Shown here piece by piece: positions 1-5,560 of a stretch of DNA of 7,144 nt. Each line of letters opens with the position of its first letter. Positions within the stretch are counted from its first letter, which is position 1. The notes under the pieces are model-generated. The model did no database searches. It was not told where the DNA came from and saw only the letters and a program-made list of their open reading frames with translations. Source of the stretch: Sutterella sp. Its GTDB lineage: Bacteria; Pseudomonadota; Gammaproteobacteria; Burkholderiales; Burkholderiaceae_F. Location of the stretch: NCBI GenBank assembly GCA_019410445.1, contig DXSO01000084.1:1-7144 (forward strand), written 5' to 3'. Made by a program: the position numbers and the translations under genes.

Positions 1-30
1 GCAAACAAAAGAAGCTGTAAAACTAACATC

Positions 31-56
31 TTTTGCAATCAGATCAATTTGCAAAA
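31..56 (-). terminator. Possible weak terminator hairpin of the carbonic anhydrase gene
   Basis: A perfect 8-bp inverted repeat, TTTTGCAA (31-38) and TTGCAAAA (49-56), with a 10-nt loop lies about 10 bases past the carbonic anhydrase stop. The stem is AT-rich and no separate T run follows it on the minus strand, so it is a poor intrinsic terminator. It could instead be part of a regulatory site for whatever lies to the left. Confidence 0.25.
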
Positions 57-65
57 AATCTACTT

Positions 66-707
66 TTACACAGACGTCATGCCAACTGATTCAAAATCTT
101 CACTCTCACTGTTCCACAAAGACAGCGTCCCCCGCTGCAGATCGTAGTAGGCAGCATGCAGACACAAGCGACCAGCATCCACAGCGTCATGAATCCATTC
201 ATATGAAAGCAAGTTCTCAATCGAAAGCAACACTGCCCCTTCTTCGCACAGTCTTCCTCGCAAAGTCTCATCTATGCAAGGATTTTCATGGTCAATCCGT
301 TCCAGTGCCGGACACGCCAGACTGACCCATCGACTGATGTAGTGATCAGCATTGATTTTTTCGGGATTGAGAAGTCCGTGAATGCCACCGCAATTCGAAT
401 GCCCCATCACAACGATGTCGTGCACCTGAAGATGTTTTATTCCATATTCGATTGCCGCAATCACCGCGTCGTGCTCACCGGACGATTCTTTATCGGGAAC
501 AATGGCCGCAATGCTTCGCACAACAAACAGGTCTCCTGGCTTGCACCCCAGAATGATGGCCGGATCCGTACGGGAATCGCAACAGGCGATCACGAGCGTT
601 TTGGGATTTTGTCCATGCGCAAGCTGCTCAAAAAATTCTCTGTCCTTGAGCAGATACTCATTGCGAAAACTGTGAAAGCCGGTGATCAATTCATGAAAAT
701 TCGACAT
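66..707 (-). CDS. Beta-class carbonic anhydrase
   Basis: A 213-residue protein that would catalyse reversible CO2 hydration to bicarbonate in the cytoplasm, supplying bicarbonate for carboxylations and pH balance. The beta-class zinc site is complete: CxDSR at C42, D44 and R46, and HxxC at H103 and C106 inside GHSNCGG. The Asp-Arg dyad of the active site is present, and length is normal for the family. The N-terminal helical arm (about 1-35), the central Rossmann-like core (36-110) and the C-terminal helices and strand are all present. The start ATG is preceded by a TGGGGA Shine-Dalgarno sequence about 4 bases away on the minus strand. The usual RNxAN segment after the first zinc motif reads RSIAA (64-68), so two commonly conserved Asn are replaced. 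The gene stands alone; no SulP/SbtA transporter or cyanase lies beside it. Family assignment is firm; the physiological role is inferred. Confidence 0.95.
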   Translation of the reverse strand: MSNFHELITGFHSFRNEYLLKDREFFEQLAHGQNPKTLVIACCDSRTDPAIILGCKPGDLFVVRSIAAIVPDKESSGEHDAVIAAIEYGIKHLQVHDIVVMGHSNCGGIHGLLNPEKINADHYISRWVSLACPALERIDHENPCIDETLRGRLCEEGAVLLSIENLLSYEWIHDAVDAGRLCLHAAYYDLQRGTLSLWNSESEDFESVGMTSV

Positions 708-751
708 AAATCCCCACGTAAAAGCAAAACGCGGTAGCTTAGCGCTCTTAT

Positions 752-761
752 CTTGCGCAAG
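752..761. promoter_or_regulatory. Palindrome CTTGCGCAAG in the carbonic anhydrase leader
   Basis: This is a perfect 10-bp palindrome about 45 bases upstream of the carbonic anhydrase start codon. It would lie just downstream of the suggested promoter at 777-806, where a repressor could bind. No regulator is assigned, and a 10-bp palindrome can occur by chance. Confidence 0.2.
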
Positions 762-776
762 TTAGAGCCGAGACGC

Positions 777-806
777 ATTATCTGCCTCTGAAAGACTCAC
801 TTTCAG
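777..806 (-). promoter_or_regulatory. Candidate sigma70 promoter of the carbonic anhydrase gene
   Basis: Read on the minus strand, the -10 is GATAAT (782 to 777, five of six consensus bases) and the -35 is CTGAAA (806 to 801, four of six), with an 18-bp spacer. This would give a leader of about 60 bases. It is the best match found by eye in this interval; no score was computed. Confidence 0.35.
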
Positions 807-1120
807 ATCAAATTTGCGTTTCCAGACTCACAAATTTCAACCCTCGACAACCAACTGCAAATCATCTCTGCAGACAAAACTGGAACTACAAAAATAGTTG
901 CAAAACCGCGATGCAAATAATCCAAAAATAAATAAGTGCGCTGCCTCAATTAAAAAGCAACAAAAGAGGTGTTTCTGAACAAATAGGAAAACTCGGCAGA
1001 TAACTTGTGAACATGATCTGCCTCAAGCCTCCCCGTCACTTTTGTCTGTGCATTACCATTGCGGCAATCAATAGGATCTGCTGAAAAATATGCCCACTAC
1101 TTGGTTACCGAAAATCGGTC

Positions 1121-1336
1121 TTGCATCTACTTTTGACAAACACTCCTCTCAAAAGTCCGAAAACGCACTCCCTCGAAATAACCTCTCGAGAAAAAGAAAT
1201 TGCAGCGCGTCTAGACCTTTCCCAACGCACGATTCACGGTCATTGCAATAACATTTATCGCAAACTTCGCGTCCACAACCTGCAAGAATTCACCTTATGT
1301 CTGCAGAGCGTCGACCTCAGTGCCTTGGCGCGCTAA
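1121..1336 (+). pseudogene. Remnant of a LuxR/NarL-type HTH transcription regulator
   Basis: The reading frame encodes 71 residues if a TTG at 1121 is taken as start. It resembles only the C-terminal LuxR-type helix-turn-helix domain. ITSREKE (20-26) matches the usual LTxREREV beginning, and IAARLDLSQRTIHGHCNNIY (27-46) followed by RKLRVHNLQEF matches the scaffold and recognition helices. Between REKE and IAARL the family normally has about 13 more residues (the VLxLIAxGxxNKE stretch forming the first helix). They are missing here without breaking the frame. No receiver, autoinducer-binding or membrane domain precedes it: the frame is closed by TGA at 1082-1084, and no ATG or ribosome binding site is visible. 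I therefore call it a truncated, inactive gene rather than a stand-alone regulator like GerE. It lies 68 bases upstream of the acetyltransferase start, in the same direction. Confidence 0.65.
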
Positions 1337-1404
1337 GTCTGCAAGGCATATTTCGTTTTATCAGCACAATCATTTATCGTATCTCTTTGCGCAACCTCAC
1401 GAAT

Positions 1405-1899
1405 ATGACTCTCATCCGTCTTGCCAACATACAAGATCTGCCTTCCATGCTTGAGATTTATAACGATGAAATCAAGCATGGCACAGCAACCTTTGATACA
1501 AAACCGCTCAGTCTGCAGGAGCGTCTTGCGTGGTTTAACGACCACAACAAAAACAACCACCCGCTGATCGTCGCTGAAATCAATGGAGAAGTGCTTGGCT
1601 ACGCCTCTTTGTCGACTTTCAACGCTAAATCCGCTTACGACTCAAGTACGGAACTGTCCGTCTACGTGCACAAAAAAGTCAGAGGTCAGGGTATCGGCCG
1701 ACTTCTGATGCAACACATTCTTCAAATGGCCGCCGATGATCCCGTAACGCATCGAGTCTACTCACTCATCACCGCGGACAATACGGCCAGCATCGCGCTA
1801 CACCAAAAATTCGGCTTTCGTTTAGTCGGCACCATCACGGAAGCAGGAACCAAATTCGGCCGTTGGCTTGACGTCACTTACTGGGAAAAAGCCGTCTGA
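1405..1899 (+). CDS. GNAT N-acetyltransferase, phosphinothricin/methionine-sulfoximine type
   Basis: A 164-residue cytoplasmic enzyme of the GNAT superfamily, predicted to transfer an acetyl group from acetyl-CoA to the amino group of a small amino-acid-like substrate. It has the layout of the Pat/MnaT (YncA) group: IRLANIQDLPSMLEIYN at 4-20, HGTATFDTKPLSLQER at 25-40, the acetyl-CoA pyrophosphate loop RGQGIGRLL at 93-101, the NTASIALHQKFGF helix at 126-138, and a C-terminal KFGRWLDV at 150-157. Members detoxify methionine sulfoximine, methionine sulfone or phosphinothricin; the natural substrate is unknown here. I chose the ATG at 1405 because homology begins at once. The same frame stays open upstream to an ATG at 1297, but that would add 36 unrelated residues overlapping the LuxR remnant. 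No clear Shine-Dalgarno precedes 1405, so the start is somewhat uncertain. Confidence 0.88.
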   Translation: MTLIRLANIQDLPSMLEIYNDEIKHGTATFDTKPLSLQERLAWFNDHNKNNHPLIVAEINGEVLGYASLSTFNAKSAYDSSTELSVYVHKKVRGQGIGRLLMQHILQMAADDPVTHRVYSLITADNTASIALHQKFGFRLVGTITEAGTKFGRWLDVTYWEKAV

Positions 1900-1904
1900 A
1901 CTGC

Positions 1905-2654
1905 TCAGAGCAACCCTGCTTTTTGACAAGCCTCCTTCACGAAAGGGTTCTCGTTACCTTGAATCCTTTCAATGCGCTCAGCTCTTAAGCATTCCCATTG
2001 ATCCACGGGGTACTGTTTATTCCACACCTGCATCAGCTTCTGCTGAGCGCTCGACATTCTGTATTTCGGATAACTATCCTGCATGTAGAGCATCGTTCGT
2101 GCAATTGCTCCCCGAGTATATTCCGGCGGCTCAACAGCACGATCCTCAATTTTCATCGGACAAGTTCCAAAACTTGACGGAATGTTGCCGAGCATGGCGT
2201 AGCGATAATTGGATCTTGCTGCATTAACTGCTCCGATAGCCGGATACAGGTTGTAGAGATCAGCCTGCATGTAGCGGAACTCCTGACTGACCTTTTCAGC
2301 ACAAGAGCGTCCCTTAAATGGTTTACCGTTGTTGCGCACGCATGCCGGATCTCCTTCTCGCCATTCGACAAAAGCTCTACCGAAATTTTCAGCCGGCACA
2401 ACATGCTCCCATTCAACCCTATTGGCCCGCTTGGCATGTTTTTCGGTCGTAAATCCTTCCGGCAATGTCACTTCCTTTCTTTTGTTGAAAACGGCACGGC
2501 AATAGAACGTTTCTCGATGGTCGAAATACACCTTTTGCTCAAGCAGCTTTTTAGCCTGTGAGAAAGACTCAATGCGTGTATTGCCTTGCGCATGGATTTG
2601 CGCCATCGGCAAAGTCAACAAAGCAGCCAGCAGAAGAATTCTCGATTGTTTCAT
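1905..2654 (-). CDS. endA: Endonuclease I (EndA/Vvn family), exported DNA/RNA nuclease
   Basis: A 249-residue secreted nonspecific nuclease that would degrade DNA (and probably RNA) in the periplasm or outside the cell. Residues 1-22 form a signal peptide: K2 and R5, a Leu/Ala-rich core, and likely cleavage after IHA. The mature part shows the EndA/Vvn hallmarks: YFDHRETFYC (43-52), the catalytic EWEHVVPAENFGR (81-93) with E83 and general base H84, EWREGDPAC (97-105), and DLYNLYPAIGAVNAARSNY (132-150), where N144 would hold the metal ion. Six cysteines remain after cleavage, an even number that suits a disulfide-bonded exported protein. The ATG at 2654 was chosen over one 30 bases upstream because AAGGAA sits 6-7 bases before it and the signal peptide starts there. 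Length is close to E. coli EndA. Its tail is convergent with the acetyltransferase, 5 bp apart. Role could be nutrient scavenging or limiting DNA uptake. Confidence 0.95.
   Translation of the reverse strand: MKQSRILLLAALLTLPMAQIHAQGNTRIESFSQAKKLLEQKVYFDHRETFYCRAVFNKRKEVTLPEGFTTEKHAKRANRVEWEHVVPAENFGRAFVEWREGDPACVRNNGKPFKGRSCAEKVSQEFRYMQADLYNLYPAIGAVNAARSNYRYAMLGNIPSSFGTCPMKIEDRAVEPPEYTRGAIARTMLYMQDSYPKYRMSSAQQKLMQVWNKQYPVDQWECLRAERIERIQGNENPFVKEACQKAGLL
1907..1924 (+). terminator. Weak possible terminator after the acetyltransferase gene
   Basis: A short stem of about 6 bp (AGAGCA pairing with TGCTTT, one G-T pair, 4-nt loop ACCC) merges into a run of T within the last codons of the convergent endA. 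It is the only terminator-like structure at this convergent junction and may not be functional. Confidence 0.25.
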
Positions 2655-2717
2655 AAAAAATTCCTTCCCTTTTCCGAATCTCAACGATTACACCGTCATT
2701 TTGCAGTCAAAGAGTCA

Positions 2718-2739
2718 ATGCCGCTCACTATAACGGCAT
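2718..2739 (-). promoter_or_regulatory. Candidate endA promoter -10 within an inverted repeat
   Basis: An inverted repeat ATGCCG (2718-2723) and CGGCAT (2734-2739) encloses a 10-base loop. On the minus strand the loop contains TATAGT (2732 to 2727), five of six bases of a sigma70 -10 box, about 70 bases upstream of the endA start. No good -35 box lies at the right spacing. The arrangement would suit an operator overlapping a promoter, but it is an inference by eye. Confidence 0.3.
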
Positions 2740-2885
2740 CCACTGTCCCTGATGCAGCACGATTCGTGTTCTTTTATGTGAGCCTAAATACAGATGGAAA
2801 ACCATTTGAACAATCATGCTGAAGAGTCCAGACGATTGATGTTCCCAAAAAATGGAGCATACCTCCAAATAAGTAAAGGTTAGCC

Positions 2886-3059
2886 ATGGATTACTGGTAC
2901 TTTCCCCTCATGTTCTCTGACATTCCTTTGATATATGTGGATCTCCTACAAAGTCTTTACGTATTTGCCATCCTGAAGACGTATCACTCAAGGAGTAGAA
3001 TTTTTTCGCCAAAGAATGCGTTCCGGTTCCATAACCGTGTAGCGCTGGTAGCTTATTGA
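2886..3059 (+). CDS. Candidate 57-aa small protein or leader ORF upstream of fumarase
   Basis: An uninterrupted ATG-to-TGA frame of 57 codons lies in the space between endA and the fumarase gene. An AAAGG Shine-Dalgarno (2875-2879) sits 6 bases before the ATG, and the stop is 30 bases before the fumarase start. The predicted peptide begins MDYWYFPLMF. Residues 1-30 are hydrophobic and rich in aromatic residues (Y3, W4, Y5, F6, F10, Y17, Y25, F27). From residue 31 it is basic (K31, R36, R38, K43, R47, R51), so it could be a one-span membrane peptide. I recognise no family. A chance frame in an untranslated leader is quite possible, because 57 codons is not long and codon use does not resemble that of the fumarase. 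It could be an independent small protein or a leader ORF affecting fumarase translation. Confidence 0.3.
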   Translation: MDYWYFPLMFSDIPLIYVDLLQSLYVFAILKTYHSRSRIFSPKNAFRFHNRVALVAY

Positions 3060-3072
3060 TTCAAGAATAATC

Positions 3073-3080
3073 AGGAGAGG
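3073..3080 (+). promoter_or_regulatory. Strong ribosome binding site of the fumarase gene
   Basis: AGGAGAGG lies 9 bases before the ATG at 3090. It is the most extensive Shine-Dalgarno match seen in the window, fits a highly translated gene and fixes the fumarase start. Confidence 0.85.
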
Positions 3081-3089
3081 AATTCGAAA

Positions 3090-4748
3090 ATGGCTCAAAA
3101 CCCTGAATTCAAGTACGCACCGATGTTCCAACTCGGTGAAGACAAGACCGAGTACTACCTGCTCACCAAGGACTATGTGTCTGAAGGTGAATTCGAGGGC
3201 CATAAGATTGTCAAGGTTCAGCCTGAAGCCCTGACGATGCTGTCCAAGCAGTGCTTCCACGACGCCAACTTCCTGCTGCGTCGCGCGCACAACGAACAGG
3301 TTGCCAAGATTCTGAAGGATCCTGAAGCCACTGAAAACGACAAGTATGTTGCTTTGACCTTCCTGCGCAATGCTGAAGCTTCTTCCAAGGGCGTTCTTCC
3401 GCTTTGCCAGGATACGGGTACGGCCATTATTCACGGCGAAAAGGGTCAGAACGTGTGGACCGGCTTCTGCGATGAAGAAGCTCTTTCCCGTGGTGTTTAT
3501 GAAACCTACACGGAAGATGCGCTGCGCTACTCTCAAAACGCTCCGCTTTCCATGTACGAAGAAAAGAACACTCGCTGCAATCTGCCGGCTCAGATTGACA
3601 TTGAAGCCACTGAAGGCGGTGAATACAAGTTCCTGTGCGTGGTCAAAGGCGGTGGTTCTGCCAACAAGTCCTACCTGTTCCAGGAAACCAAGGCTGTTTT
3701 GAATCCGGCTACGCTCGTCCCCTACCTCGTCAACAAGATGAAGACCTTGGGTACGGCAGCCTGCCCGCCCTATCACATTGCTTTCGTCATCGGCGGCACG
3801 ACGGCCGAACGCACGATGCTCACCGTGAAGCTGGCTTCCACTCACTACTACGATGAATTGCCCACCACGGGTGATGAAACCGGCCGTGCTTTCCGTGACA
3901 TCGAACTCGAACAAAAGCTGTTTGAAGAGGCCTGCAATATCGGTCTGGGTGCTCAGTTCGGCGGAAAATACATGGCTCACGACATCCGCGTGATTCGTCT
4001 GCCTCGCCACGGCGCCAGCTGCCCTGTCGGCATGGGCGTCAGCTGCTCGGCCGACCGCAACATCAAGGCAAAGATCAACAAGGACGGTGTTTGGATCGAA
4101 AAACTCGACACCAACCCCGGCGAACTGATCCCCGAAGAACTTCGTCGTCCTGGTGAAGGCGGCCAGATCAACATTGACCTGAACCGTCCGATGGCCGAAG
4201 TCTGCAAGGAACTCTCCAAGTACCCGGTTTCCACCCGAGTAAACCTCTCCGGCACGATCATCGTGGCTCGCGACATCGCTCATGCCCGCATGAAGGAACT
4301 GATTGAAGCCGGCAAGGGACTGCCTCAGTACGTGAAGGATCACCCGATCCTCTACGCTGGTCCTGCCAAAACCCCCGAAGGCTATGCCTGCGGTTCCATG
4401 GGTCCGACCACTGCACAGCGCATGGATCCATACGTTGATCTCTTCCAGGAAAACGGTGGTTCGCTCGTCATGATCGCCAAGGGCAACCGCACTCAGGCTG
4501 TTACCGATGCCTGCCAGAAGCACGGCGGCTTCTATCTTGGTACGATCGGTGGTGTTGCCGCTGTTCTTTCGGCCAGCTCCATCAAGAGCATCGAATGTGT
4601 CGAATGGCCCGAACTCGGCATGGAAGCCGTCTATAAGATCGACGTCGTCGACTTCCCGGCATTCATCCTTGTTGATGACAAGGGCAACGATTTCTTCAAG
4701 CAGCTCAAGCCTCGCAATGAAATCAAATGCGAATGCTGCAAGAAGTAA
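3090..4748 (+). CDS. fumA: Class I fumarate hydratase (Fe-S fumarase, FumA/FumB type)
   Basis: A 552-residue cytoplasmic enzyme for reversible hydration of fumarate to L-malate. It matches the single-chain, dimeric [4Fe-4S] class I fumarases along its whole length (E. coli FumA/FumB about 548 residues). The three cluster ligands are in place: C106 in LPLCQDTG, C225 in GTAACPPYH and C319 in MGVSCSADRN. Other signatures include KGGGSANKSYL (186-196), FGGKYMAHDIRVIRLPRHGA (290-309), STRVNLSGTIIVARDIAHA (381-399), AGPAKTPEGYACGSMGPTTA (423-442) and DFPAFILVDDKGNDFF (521-536). The tail ends in a cysteine cluster, C547, C549 and C550. In anaerobes it usually runs toward fumarate to feed fumarate reductase, which fits dcuB downstream. 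Codon use is strongly biased, suggesting high expression. It has its own ribosome binding site and terminator, so it is probably monocistronic or preceded only by the small ORF. FumA versus FumB cannot be told apart from sequence. Confidence 0.98.
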   Translation: MAQNPEFKYAPMFQLGEDKTEYYLLTKDYVSEGEFEGHKIVKVQPEALTMLSKQCFHDANFLLRRAHNEQVAKILKDPEATENDKYVALTFLRNAEASSKGVLPLCQDTGTAIIHGEKGQNVWTGFCDEEALSRGVYETYTEDALRYSQNAPLSMYEEKNTRCNLPAQIDIEATEGGEYKFLCVVKGGGSANKSYLFQETKAVLNPATLVPYLVNKMKTLGTAACPPYHIAFVIGGTTAERTMLTVKLASTHYYDELPTTGDETGRAFRDIELEQKLFEEACNIGLGAQFGGKYMAHDIRVIRLPRHGASCPVGMGVSCSADRNIKAKINKDGVWIEKLDTNPGELIPEELRRPGEGGQINIDLNRPMAEVCKELSKYPVSTRVNLSGTIIVARDIAHARMKELIEAGKGLPQYVKDHPILYAGPAKTPEGYACGSMGPTTAQRMDPYVDLFQENGGSLVMIAKGNRTQAVTDACQKHGGFYLGTIGGVAAVLSASSIKSIECVEWPELGMEAVYKIDVVDFPAFILVDDKGNDFFKQLKPRNEIKCECCKK

Positions 4749-4763
4749 TTGACTGATTAAGTC

Positions 4764-4807
4764 CAGGCAGGGTTTGTGAGAGTCTCAACTCCCGAGCCCC
4801 CGGCCTG
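4764..4807 (+). other. Structured 3' untranslated region of the fumarase transcript
   Basis: Between the stop codon and the terminator, nested complementary segments can fold: CAGGC (4764-4768) with GCCTG (4803-4807), GGG (4770-4772) with CCC (4791-4793), and an innermost palindrome TGAGA-G-TCTCA (4777-4787). With the terminator this makes a compact structured 3' end of about 115 bases. It may simply protect the mRNA; a 3'-derived small RNA is a speculative alternative. Confidence 0.3.
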
Positions 4808-4817
4808 TAACGACAGC

Positions 4818-4864
4818 AAAATCCCCGCCGAATTCATCTCTTGATTCGTGCGGGGATTTTTTCT
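4818..4864 (+). terminator. Rho-independent terminator of the fumarase gene
   Basis: AAAATCCCCGC (4818-4828) pairs with GCGGGGATTTT (4850-4860). Inside it CGAAT (4829-4833) pairs with ATTCG (4844-4848) across a one-base bulge at 4849. The stem runs straight into a T run ending near 4862. A textbook strong intrinsic terminator, about 70 bases after the fumarase stop, separating it from the rhodanese gene. Confidence 0.93.
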
Positions 4865-4941
4865 TTAGGTCAGACTTCAATCTGTTCGCTATACGAGTAC
4901 CATTACCCGATCTCAGCTCATCCAATTCCCCTTCAAACAGC

Positions 4942-5256
4942 ATGAATTACAAAACCATTTCCGCACAACAAGCCAAATCCCTTATGGAATCTTCTCCGGA
5001 AGCCATCATTCTAGATGTGCGTCGCCCCGATGAATTTGCACTTGGACGCATCCCCGGTGCTATCAATGTTCCATTGGCCGACATTGAGCAAGGGAAGCTG
5101 CCTTCGGTAATGAATGACAAAAACGCCCTTTATCTCATCTATTGCCGCAGTGGTGTGCGCAGCGTCTCCGCCGCGGAGTTGTTGGAGCAAGCGGGGTTTA
5201 CACAATTGATCAATTTCGGAGGCATTCTTGACTGGCCGTATGAAATTGACTCGTAA
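4942..5256 (+). CDS. Single-domain rhodanese-like sulfurtransferase
   Basis: A 104-residue protein with one complete rhodanese domain and nothing else, similar in size to E. coli GlpE. It has the CH2A-like segment AIILDVRRPDEFALGRIPGA (21-40) with D25 and R27, the catalytic cysteine C68 in the loop CRSGVRS (68-74), and a terminal GGILDW (93-98). It would carry sulfane sulfur as a Cys68 persulfide, moving it from a donor such as thiosulfate to an acceptor such as cyanide or a thiol protein. No signal peptide or membrane segment is seen, so it is cytoplasmic. The upstream sequence has no clear Shine-Dalgarno; the start is set by the domain boundary. Lying between terminators on both sides, it appears to be its own transcription unit. 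A role in sulfur supply or repair of the neighbouring Fe-S fumarase is possible but only inferred from position. Confidence 0.93.
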   Translation: MNYKTISAQQAKSLMESSPEAIILDVRRPDEFALGRIPGAINVPLADIEQGKLPSVMNDKNALYLIYCRSGVRSVSAAELLEQAGFTQLINFGGILDWPYEIDS

Positions 5257-5301
5257 AATACCTCTTTAGGGATAACACCGCCTACTCTTCTTAGAAATCC
5301 C

Positions 5302-5338
5302 AAAAGGCCTCGGTTTTTACAATTCCGATGCCTTTTTT
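5302..5338 (+). terminator. Rho-independent terminator after the rhodanese gene
   Basis: AAAAGGC-C-TCGG (5302-5313) pairs with CCGA-T-GCCTTTT (5325-5336), with one mismatch (5309/5329) and an 11-nt loop, followed by a run of six T. It lies about 45 bases after the rhodanese stop and isolates dcuB from that gene. The left arm also gives four T on the minus strand, so some bidirectional activity is possible. Confidence 0.9.
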
Positions 5339-5560
5339 GTTTCTCCGACATTGTCAGAAGTCACTCAGAAGCCTTTCGCCACCCCTCGAAAACCCGCATA
5401 AACACAGGGTTTCTCTGAATTAAAGCCACGTTCCACCGCGAACTCGCGCATAAACTTTTCTTAACAATTAGACAAAAATCAAAAATTAGCCAACTTTTAC
5501 ACCTAGGGAGTACCTACAAAGAGGATAATTCCACCGTCCCAAAATATCTAGGAGACACAA
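5339..5560 (+). promoter_or_regulatory. dcuB upstream region with short direct repeats
   Basis: This 222-base noncoding region must contain the dcuB promoter. Visible structure: TCAGAAG twice (5354-5360 and 5365-5371, 11 bases apart, one helical turn); CGCATAAAC twice (5395-5403 and 5447-5455, 52 bases apart); AAACCC/GGGTTT (5390-5395 and 5407-5412) as an inverted pair around the first CGCATAAAC; and an AT-rich tract at 5455-5490. TTAACA (5461-5466) and TAGACA (5469-5474) resemble -35 boxes, but no matching -10 is at the right distance. No complete FNR site is seen. AGGAGA at 5550-5555, 5 bases before the ATG, is a good ribosome binding site. Confidence 0.45.

Larger units (their letters stand above)
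708..1084. other. Gene-poor interval between carbonic anhydrase and the LuxR remnant
   Basis: No credible gene is visible here on either strand. Contents: the carbonic anhydrase leader and candidate promoter; a direct repeat AGACTCAC at 793-800 and 824-831, interleaved with CAAATTT at 809-815 and 831-837; an A-rich stretch at about 880-960; and an inverted repeat GGCAGAT/ATCTGCC at 995-1001 and 1016-1022 with a 14-nt loop and no T run. A 23-codon ORF at 1013-1084 has no ribosome binding site. The base composition is more AT-rich than the genes, as expected of noncoding or decayed DNA. Confidence 0.6.
2655..3089. other. Divergent control region between endA and the fumarase gene
   Basis: This 435-base interval separates two divergent genes and must carry both promoters. 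On the endA side there is a strong ribosome binding site next to the start, a tandem AGTCAA at 2705-2710 and 2713-2718, and the inverted repeat at 2718-2739. In the middle, TGGAG/CTCCA at 2853-2867 can form a small hairpin. The fumarase half contains the 57-codon candidate ORF at 2886-3059. I could not find a convincing sigma70 promoter for the fumarase gene, nor a full FNR site (TTGAT-N4-ATCAA); a TTGAT half-site occurs at 2928-2932. Confidence 0.6.

Noticed and set aside
288..737. 149-codon plus-strand frame opposite the carbonic anhydrase gene
   Set aside because: It is fully antisense to a convincing gene, has no domain and no clear ribosome binding site.
1013..1084. 23-codon frame in the same phase as the LuxR remnant
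   Set aside because: It has no ribosome binding site and no likeness to a regulator; it could not be shown to be the lost N-terminus.
1297..1404. Upstream extension of the acetyltransferase to an ATG at 1297
   Set aside because: The 36 extra residues match nothing in the family and overlap the LuxR remnant; homology begins right at the ATG at 1405.
1868..2227. 119-codon plus-strand frame opposite endA
   Set aside because: It starts within the acetyltransferase gene and runs antisense to endA, with no recognisable motifs.
2655..2684. Ten-residue N-terminal extension of EndA
   Set aside because: It would put charged residues before the signal peptide and ignores the AAGGAA ribosome binding site placed correctly for the ATG at 2654.
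2928..2948. Possible FNR site or promoter upstream of the fumarase gene
   Set aside because: Only one half-site (TTGAT) is present, without the ATCAA partner at 4-base spacing. CTGACA at 2917-2922 has no -10 box at a suitable distance.
2988..4523. 511-codon open frame on the minus strand opposite the fumarase gene
   Set aside because: It lies antisense to a certain, highly conserved enzyme, has no recognisable domain, and its length follows from the strong codon bias of the fumarase gene.
4776..4792. CRP-like sequence TGTGA after the fumarase gene
   Set aside because: The right half does not match TCACA, and the site lies in the 3' region before a terminator, so the palindrome is better read as RNA structure.
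5328..5423. 31-codon plus-strand frame upstream of dcuB
   Set aside because: It begins inside the terminator stem, has no ribosome binding site and has an unremarkable composition.
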